The translations under genes and the position numbers were made by a program. A stretch of DNA of 64,000 nucleotides from contig NZ_LQIV01000043.1 in the NCBI RefSeq assembly GCF_001500125.1, positions 167,047 through 231,046 on the forward strand, given 5' to 3'. The notes below the pieces were generated by a model. That model made no database searches and had not been told where the DNA came from. It saw only the letters and a list, made by a program, of their open reading frames with translations. Source of the DNA: Mycobacterium sp. IS-1742. Its GTDB lineage: Bacteria > Actinomycetota > Actinomycetes > Mycobacteriales > Mycobacteriaceae. Each line of letters starts with the position of its first letter. Within the stretch, counting starts at the first letter, position 1. This document shows positions 58,710-64,000 of the stretch, one piece after another.

Positions 58710-60200
58710 TCATCCGCCGCCTCCGGTGCGTGATGTGGCCGGTTGCGCTCCGGCTTCCATGCCGTCCTCGCCGACCTTGCGCGGGTTGGGGTTCGCGGGC
58801 AGGGTGTCGTGTTCGAGCAACGCGGCCTGCTTGGACAGCACCGGACCGTCGACGAGCAGGCTCACCACCTGCCACGGAGCGGTCAACGGCCCCACCAGGC
58901 CGAGGTTCCCGGCGGTCTGCTCGTCGGGTAGGCCGTACCGCACACCCTGCGGGTCGATGTAGTAGAGGCTCTCGCCGTAGCGCGGGTCCGGCGACTGCAG
59001 CCGGATGTACTGCCCACCGTCGATGAACACCGTGGAGTTACCGGTGATCTGCCGGATGCCGGTGCCGAGCGCGGATGAGGCGATCGGCAGCCGCCGGCCG
59101 GCGATGACCGTGGTGCGCGGCGCCTGGTCGCCCGCCACCCGCTGCCAGGACCAGCACAGCGTGGGATCGTCCTGGCGCAGGAGGATGTCGAGCGCCTTGT
59201 CGGGCAGCGGTGAGACGTAGACCTGCTCCGGAATACGCGCCACCACACTGGCTTCCACCATCGGTGGCTCGATCAGCCCGTAGGAGTTGGTGGCGCGCAG
59301 CGCCGCGGCGGTGGGATCGTTGACGCGGGCCACCCCGTCGGGAAGCACGACGTAGTGCTGCTGATCGTCGGATTCGGTCACCGTCTCGAACACCGACCCG
59401 ATCACCAGATCGGCCTGCAGCCCCACCGTATTGGGCTCACCGGCCCGGGCCACCTGGGGCAACTGCCACGGCCCGGCGTTCGGCAGGGCGTTGAACAGAC
59501 CCTCGGAGATCGGGGTCGCCCTCGCCGTCACCGGAATCCCCACTGCCGAGGTCACCGCCCGGTCGGCCAGGTCGATCGAATGCCGGCCGCCTTCGGTCAC
59601 CAACCAGTTGGCTCCCCGGAACGAGACCAGCATGCCCTGATCGGGGCGCAGCGGCGCGACCGTCGAGTCGACCACCAGCGGACGCACCAGCACCGAGGTC
59701 TCCACCCGCGGCACCACGCTCTCCGGTTTGGTGACGGTGTCGCACAGGGTCCACATCGACTCGGCGGCGCCGGAGGCCGGCGTCGCATAGGGCGCGCCGG
59801 GGATGCCGATCGGCTGGCCCTTCGACATCCGGTTCAGCTCTTCGGATTTCACCGCGACCGGGGTACCGGGGTTGCCGAGCACGAGGCGAGCGGAGGTGAG
59901 GTTGTACACCGGCCGCAGCTCCCCGCCGCCGGGCATCACGACGTAGAGCTGGTTGGTGGTGCGGTCGACCAGCAGCTGGTCACCGCCGCGCTTCCCGAGC
60001 GGCTTGAAGTACGCCATCAGCGCCGCGCCCAGGCAGATCAGCACCGCGATGATGATGCCCGCGCTCACCGCGCGGCTGTAGAACTGCAGTGGATCGTCGA
60101 ACATCCGGGTGTCGCGGCGCACGATCGCGTGCTCGACCCGGCGCAGCAGGAAGCGCCATCCGCTGACCTGCACCTTGGTGGTAAGCCGGAAACTCGCCAT
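58710..60200 (-). CDS. eccB1: ESX-1 membrane/periplasmic component EccB1
   Basis: This 496-residue protein has a short cytosolic N-terminus (TKVQVSGWRFLLRRVEHAIVRRD), one membrane helix (AVSAGIIIAVLICLGAALMAYF, residues 43-65) and a large periplasmic part made of repeat-like domains, with two Cys (TLCDTV and TLCWSW) likely to form a disulfide. EccB trimers/hexamers project from the ring into the periplasm. The length is slightly above M. tuberculosis EccB1 (480). It starts 3 bases after eccA1. Confidence 0.95.
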   Translation of the reverse strand: MASFRLTTKVQVSGWRFLLRRVEHAIVRRDTRMFDDPLQFYSRAVSAGIIIAVLICLGAALMAYFKPLGKRGGDQLLVDRTTNQLYVVMPGGGELRPVYNLTSARLVLGNPGTPVAVKSEELNRMSKGQPIGIPGAPYATPASGAAESMWTLCDTVTKPESVVPRVETSVLVRPLVVDSTVAPLRPDQGMLVSFRGANWLVTEGGRHSIDLADRAVTSAVGIPVTARATPISEGLFNALPNAGPWQLPQVARAGEPNTVGLQADLVIGSVFETVTESDDQQHYVVLPDGVARVNDPTAAALRATNSYGLIEPPMVEASVVARIPEQVYVSPLPDKALDILLRQDDPTLCWSWQRVAGDQAPRTTVIAGRRLPIASSALGTGIRQITGNSTVFIDGGQYIRLQSPDPRYGESLYYIDPQGVRYGLPDEQTAGNLGLVGPLTAPWQVVSLLVDGPVLSKQAALLEHDTLPANPNPRKVGEDGMEAGAQPATSRTGGGG

Positions 60201-60203
60201 GCC

Positions 60204-61925
60204 TCACCCGCTGATGTTCAGGCGGGCATGGACGGTGGAGATCGCCGACGCCATGTCCTCGCCGTTGATTTCGCTCAGCTGCTCGACGCCGAGGCTGTCG
60301 AAGTCCAGGGACCGGGCCAGGCGCATGTCGCGGCTCTGCTCGCCGGCCTCCACCAGCTGCCGGGCGTAGCGACCGTTGCCGGCGATGTCCAGCGCGGGCT
60401 TACCGCCCAGGGTGCGCTGCCCGAGCAGTGTCGCAGCCTCGAGCACGAGCTTGGCCGCGTCCTCGTTGACCGCCGAATCGTTCGCCAGCGCAATGACTTT
60501 CGCTATCTCCACGATCTCGTCGGGAGAGTACGAGTCGAATTCGATGCGGGTGGCGAAGCGCGACCGGAGGCCGTCGTTGCTCTCCAGCAGCCGGTCGATG
60601 TCGGCGCTGTACCCGGCGATGATCACCACCAGGCGGTCGCGGTCGTTCTCCATGCGGGCCAGCAGGGTGTCGAGCGCTTCGGTGCCGAACGGGTCCGCGC
60701 GGCCGTCACGTTCCTGGACCAGGGTGTACGCCTCGTCGATGAACAGCACCCCGCCGACGGCCCGGTCGATCGTGCGGGCCGTCTTGACCGCCGACTGGCC
60801 CTCGTATTCGGCGACGAAATCCTTACGCGAGGTCTCGACGAGCTTGGGCTCGGAGATCACCCCGAGCCCGGCGAGGATGTTGGCCACCACCCGCGCGATG
60901 GTCGTCTTCCCCGTACCCGGCGGGCCGGCGAAGATCATGTGCTTCGACGTCTGGGCCACTTTCATCCCGCGGGCCGCCCGGATCTTGGCCATCTGGGTGG
61001 CGGCGCGATAGGCCTCGATCTGTTCCTTGACCCGGCTCAACCCGATCTGCCGGTCGAGTTCGGCCTGCGCGTCCGCGAGCAGCCTCTCCCGCCCCGAGGT
61101 GTCGGCGACCGCGCTCGCCGGATCCCACGGATCGGTACGGGCGGCAATCTTCTCCGCCGTGGTCGTCACCAAGCGATACGACGGATCCCGAAGCGCGGCA
61201 GTCACCTTCGGCTCGGGATGGGTGGCCTGCAGCCATTCCAGCAGCGCCCGGGCGCCGTCCTCGTTGCCCTGGCTGCGGTACGTCATCGCCAGATACCAGG
61301 CGATGGTCGGCGCACAGGCCTGGCCCGCGGGTGAGGTGTTCATCTCCGTGAGCCGCCGTTCGGCCTCGGTGAACAGCCCCAGATTCGCCGCGGCCACCCC
61401 GTGGGCCACCCCGGCGGCGGCGGCGAGGAACTTGTCCGGCCAGGCGCCCGCGCCGCGCACCTGGTCGATCACGTCGGTCCAGCGTTCGGCCGCACCGTAG
61501 ATCACGGTCTTCACCCAGGCGATCAGGTGGTCGGCGCCCCCGGGCGGCACATTCTCCAGCGCCTCCATCGCGTCGGTGAAGTTGCCTTCCTTCGCCTCAT
61601 GCACCGCGAAGCCCATCGTGATCGCCAGCGGCGAGGTGATCGGATAGGTGATCTCCCCGAACAGGCCGCCGATCGGGATGCGGGCGGCGAGGCTGTTCAT
61701 CGAGACCTCGGCGGCGCCCGCGAGCTGTCCGAAGTTTCCCCGCGAGTACCACGCCCGGAACAGCGTCACCCGGTCCATGTCCCCGCAGCGGATGCGTCCC
61801 ACCCATGCGTCACAGGCGGTTTCGTCGTAGTTGGTGATGTCGGTGAACATCTCGTACGAGCGGGCGGGGGCGTTCGGCAGCATGCCGACCGCAGTGCCGA
61901 AGAGGCTGGCCAGATGGTCACTCAT
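60204..61925 (-). CDS. eccA1: ESX-1 AAA+ ATPase EccA1
   Basis: This 573-residue cytosolic ATPase has the same length as M. tuberculosis EccA1. Residues 1-280 are TPR-like repeats (AHEAKEGNFTDAMEALENV, YLAMTYRSQGNEDGARALLEWL). The AAA+ domain (CbxX/CfxQ type) carries Walker A AGPPGTGKTTIARVV near residue 333, Walker B GGVLFIDEAYTL, and the sensor/Arg-finger region GLRSRFATRIEF. EccA1 probably separates PE/PPE proteins from EspG1 before export. The ATG overlaps the espH stop by 8 bases (ATGAGTGA). Confidence 0.95.
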   Translation of the reverse strand: MSDHLASLFGTAVGMLPNAPARSYEMFTDITNYDETACDAWVGRIRCGDMDRVTLFRAWYSRGNFGQLAGAAEVSMNSLAARIPIGGLFGEITYPITSPLAITMGFAVHEAKEGNFTDAMEALENVPPGGADHLIAWVKTVIYGAAERWTDVIDQVRGAGAWPDKFLAAAAGVAHGVAAANLGLFTEAERRLTEMNTSPAGQACAPTIAWYLAMTYRSQGNEDGARALLEWLQATHPEPKVTAALRDPSYRLVTTTAEKIAARTDPWDPASAVADTSGRERLLADAQAELDRQIGLSRVKEQIEAYRAATQMAKIRAARGMKVAQTSKHMIFAGPPGTGKTTIARVVANILAGLGVISEPKLVETSRKDFVAEYEGQSAVKTARTIDRAVGGVLFIDEAYTLVQERDGRADPFGTEALDTLLARMENDRDRLVVIIAGYSADIDRLLESNDGLRSRFATRIEFDSYSPDEIVEIAKVIALANDSAVNEDAAKLVLEAATLLGQRTLGGKPALDIAGNGRYARQLVEAGEQSRDMRLARSLDFDSLGVEQLSEINGEDMASAISTVHARLNISG

Positions 61926-62448
61926 GGCTACCCGCGTACCTGGTGGTGAAGACCTCGGCGCGGCGCGCTCGAGCCTCCTCGGGTGTGGGCAGTTCGAGGT
62001 CGCGCTGCAGGAAGTCGCGGGTCGCGGGATCGTCGTGCCCCTGTTCCCGCATCCCGTCGAGCATGTACTCGTATTGCGCCGACTTGGCGTCCTGTGCGGC
62101 CAGTCCCGCGATCACCACGATCTCCTCCGCGAGTTCGGTTTCCGACATGTGTGCCACCCGCGGTGACAGTTCGATCCTCTGGACACGACCGTCGAGGTGG
62201 CTGGTGACGGTGACGGTGCCGGGTGGGTTCGTCACCGAGAACAGCGGCTCCGGTTCGGGCTCCGGGTCGGCCACGGGCGGCCCGTACCCGGCGAACGCGT
62301 CGAGCGCGACGAGGTCCCCGCCGTCCACCTCGCTGTCGTCCGCGACGGGCACCGGTTGATAGAAGCCGAGCGCCGACAGGTCGTCGGCGCTGTCGTCGAG
62401 GTCGTCGGGGTCGCGCGGCGACATGTCACCCGCCATGAAGGGTCCCAC
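61918..62448 (-). CDS. espH: EspH
   Basis: This protein of about 176 residues has an acidic, disordered N-terminus (DPDDLDDSADDLSALGFYQPVPVADDSE) and a C-terminal YbaB-like part (VTVTSHLDGRVQRIELSPRVAHMSETELAEEIVVIAGLAAQDAKSAQYEYMLDGM). It matches EspH in place and length (183 in M. tuberculosis); EspH is a chaperone-like factor for EspE/EspF export. The GTG at 62448 directly follows the espG1 stop; an ATG four codons later (62436) is an alternative. It is coupled to eccA1. Confidence 0.88.
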   Translation of the reverse strand: MGPFMAGDMSPRDPDDLDDSADDLSALGFYQPVPVADDSEVDGGDLVALDAFAGYGPPVADPEPEPEPLFSVTNPPGTVTVTSHLDGRVQRIELSPRVAHMSETELAEEIVVIAGLAAQDAKSAQYEYMLDGMREQGHDDPATRDFLQRDLELPTPEEARARRAEVFTTRYAGSHE

Positions 62449-63297
62449 TCACTCCCCGTGGAACCCGTCGGCGTCGCTGTGGTCGAACCACGTCTTCGAC
62501 GGGAGGAACTCGACGAGCCCGTCGAGCGCCCGCTGCAGGTTCTCCTGCGTTCCCGGCAGGAAGCTCCCGTAGAGCTCACCGCTGACCCGGCGGGGGATCG
62601 ACACGATGCGGCCGTGCGGAGAGTCGAGCACCCCGGCCGCGACGTCCGCAATGGTCTGGGTGCCGCCCGGGTGGCGTTCGGTCGCGGTGAGTTCCACCCA
62701 ACTCGACGGCTCGCTGATGATGTCGGCGTAGGCGCGTGCCGACGGCAGCGGGATCCCGTAGGCCTGCAACTCGTTCGGAGTGCGGCACTCGGCGAGCGTG
62801 CGGGCGACCCCGGTCAGCGGTTCGACGTCGGCGGGCGCGGCTCTGCCGAGCACCGTGGTGACCATGTTGGCGAGACCGATCTGCGGCGCGACGCGCTGCA
62901 GGACCAACATCTCGTCGTCGCGGGCGGCCACGACGTGCCGGTCGCCCTTGCGGCAGACGACGAAGCGGACCATCTTGCCGCCGACGTCGCGGCGCCACCA
63001 GCGCCCTTCGAGGACCCGGTCGGACCGGCTCAGGGTGTCCACCATCGCGGCGACCTCGGGATGCGGATCACCGTAGAGGTTCAGCACGCCCTGCTCGGTG
63101 AGATCCCGCGCCACCTGATCCCACACGATCTTGCGGAGATCGGGCTGGGGGATGTTCAGCCGGATACCCAGCGAGGGCGGGAAGTCCGTCACGCTCATCC
63201 GGTCGGCGATGACGAGCATCCCGTCGATCGTGACCTCGACGGCGACGACGTCGTCGTAATGGGTGCCGCTGGACACGGCCGGTGCGCCGGCCATCAT
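62449..63297 (-). CDS. espG1: EspG1, PE/PPE chaperone
   Basis: This 282-residue cytosolic chaperone matches EspG1 (283 residues in M. tuberculosis). Visible family features are VVAVEVTIDGMLVIADRMSVTDFP, LEGRWWRRDVGGKMVRFVVCRKGDRHVVAARDDEMLVLQRV, and GTQTIADVAAGVLDSPHGRIVSIPRRVSGELYGSFLPGT. It binds the tip of the PE35/PPE68 pair and guides it to ESX-1. It starts at one of two adjacent ATG codons after CGGGAG. It is the first gene of the long minus-strand ESX-1 operon in this window. Confidence 0.93.
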   Translation of the reverse strand: MMAGAPAVSSGTHYDDVVAVEVTIDGMLVIADRMSVTDFPPSLGIRLNIPQPDLRKIVWDQVARDLTEQGVLNLYGDPHPEVAAMVDTLSRSDRVLEGRWWRRDVGGKMVRFVVCRKGDRHVVAARDDEMLVLQRVAPQIGLANMVTTVLGRAAPADVEPLTGVARTLAECRTPNELQAYGIPLPSARAYADIISEPSSWVELTATERHPGGTQTIADVAAGVLDSPHGRIVSIPRRVSGELYGSFLPGTQENLQRALDGLVEFLPSKTWFDHSDADGFHGE

Positions 63298-63827
63298 CGG
63301 ACTCCCGCGACCCGCAGCTCACCCATCGGACCCCCAACTCTCATCGCGCGGTGTGCATCGTGGCGTTCGGACTGGATTGTTCGGACCTTTGCCGCGTTCC
63401 GCAACAGCGTCGGCGAAACACCACGTTCGACGACCCCTCGCCGCAAGTGAGCGTACCAGCGCACCAGGCACCTCCAGCGCACGATTTTCGAGTACGGAAC
63501 CAGCGCAACCACCGACTGGTCAGCAATATACAACCGCGGATGCTTGTGCCGTTCAACTCTGTGGAAAGCCTTACTCAGCGAACGCTCAGGGCGGTGGCGC
63601 CGTGGCGCATCCCGCGGTCGCACCCTTCGCTACGCAAAATCCGGCACGTCGCGTGCGGCGGGCCTGGCTACCGGTGCACAGGGGTGGCCCCACCGTGGCC
63701 TCACCGGGGCGGCCCGCAGGCCATGACTTTGCTGATCTCGCACGCCCGGCGGGGCCGCGCGAATCGTGGGGGCACTTGGTCGATACTGGGCGACGTCCGT
63801 CTCGCCTGACCACCGGAGGAGACCCCC
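63298..63827. other. 530-base upstream region of espG1, no convincing gene
   Basis: Open frames here have poor codon use and no Shine-Dalgarno. The stretch at about 63430-63600 is lower in GC than its surroundings and probably carries the minus-strand ESX-1 promoter; I see no hexamer pair strong enough to name. espE and espF, which precede espG1 in M. tuberculosis, are not here; they may lie beyond the window. The right end holds GGAGGAG for the gene starting at 63828. Confidence 0.5.
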
Positions 63828-63983
63828 GTGACCGACCGCGATGACGCCCTCCGCAGAGAGCTCGGCTGGACCGGCCCGGAGGACCAGAGCTTCGAACCGG
63901 ACACCGGTCCCTCGGGACGGCGTGCGGCCCCGCCGGCATCTGCTGGGTGTCACGGAAGCTGGCGCGCCGCTCCGGATCGGTGA
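63828..63983 (+). CDS. Start of an unrecognised gene, possibly frameshifted
   Basis: A GTG with GGAGGAG 6 bases upstream opens VTDRDDALRRELGWTGPEDQ and has strongly coding-like codon use (about 88% G/C at third positions) for the first 26 codons. After about 63905 this frame loses that bias and stops at 63981-63983. Meanwhile the frame shifted by two is rich in third-position G/C (about 94%) and stays open to the window end. Either there is a frameshift or sequence error near 63905-63912, or the real protein is a 51-residue ORF. The opposite strand is also codon-biased at the very end, so the assignment is weak. I do not recognise the protein. Confidence 0.35.
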   Translation: MTDRDDALRRELGWTGPEDQSFEPDTGPSGRRAAPPASAGCHGSWRAAPDR

Positions 63984-64000
63984 CCACGGTCGGCACGTCG

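Noticed and set aside
56501..59026. 841-residue open frame on the plus strand
   Set aside because: It is antisense to eccCa1 and parts of its neighbours; no motif or Shine-Dalgarno supports it.
63282..63809. 175-residue open frame upstream of espG1
   Set aside because: It has poor third-position G/C bias, no Shine-Dalgarno and a random-looking composition. The region is better read as a promoter.
1..64000. CRISPR arrays, insertion sequences, prophage, tRNA or rRNA genes
   Set aside because: I saw no regular direct repeats with spacers, no transposase or integrase-like proteins, and no structured RNA gene sequences. The genes form conserved mycobacterial neighbourhoods.

Overview
The window is 64 kb of high-GC DNA from the chromosome of a mycobacterium, most likely a fast grower (Mycolicibacterium type). 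The evidence is a near-complete ESX-1 type VII secretion locus, a block whose gene order matches M. tuberculosis Rv0144-Rv0157 as I remember it (methyltransferases, aldehyde dehydrogenase, SDR, quinone oxidoreductase, PtpB, FadE2, transhydrogenase), and a fructose PTS next to mycP1 as in M. smegmatis. I see no rRNA, tRNA, insertion sequence or CRISPR array.

Layout. 0-4 kb: a cut alcohol dehydrogenase gene converges with a TetR-SDR-acyl-CoA dehydrogenase operon. 3.9-6.1 kb: a 42-residue orphan peptide with its own promoter and a large exported protein with a VCBS/Ig-like domain and a C-terminus that looks like an aerolysin/ETX-MTX2 pore-forming domain. 6.3-9.0 kb: a sulfonate/taurine-type ABC importer. 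9.1-11.5 kb: a Na+/H+ antiporter and an SDR. 11.5-18.9 kb: a divergent glycan cluster of four glycosyltransferases on the minus strand and a WcbI-like protein plus two glycosyltransferases on the plus strand, nearly all translationally coupled. 18.9-26.2 kb: a fused PntA, PntB, a DUF4436 membrane protein, two acyl-CoA dehydrogenases and the phosphatase PtpB. 26.2-33.2 kb: a long minus-strand series running from paired TIGR00027 methyltransferases to a DUF456 membrane protein, with palindromic operators at its promoters. 33.3-37.9 kb: two divergent TetR genes, a FUSC-family membrane protein and a pirin. 37.9-43.8 kb: EI, FruR, FruK, EIIABC and HPr, a self-contained fructose PTS.

43.9-63.3 kb is ESX-1. 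mycP1-eccE1-espB-espL run on the plus strand and meet espG1-espH-eccA1-eccB1-eccCa1-eccCb1-PE35-PPE68-esxB-esxA-espI-eccD1-espJ-like on the minus strand. EccB/Ca/Cb/D/E form the membrane machine, MycP1 is its protease, EccA1 and EspG1 serve the substrates, and EsxA/EsxB, PE35/PPE68 and EspB are secreted or surface substrates. Compared with M. tuberculosis the locus is trimmed: espK is missing and espJ is reduced to a 103-residue EspC/EspF-like protein. Tandem stem-loops lie before esxB and a nested stem-loop lies after esxA, so the esxB-esxA mRNA is bracketed by RNA structure. The last 700 bases hold the espG1 upstream region and the start of an unrecognised gene that may be frameshifted.

Several genes have a TANNNT -10 hexamer 6-8 bases before their start codon, which fits leaderless transcripts as is common in mycobacteria. 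Homology statements come from memory of the families; no search was run.
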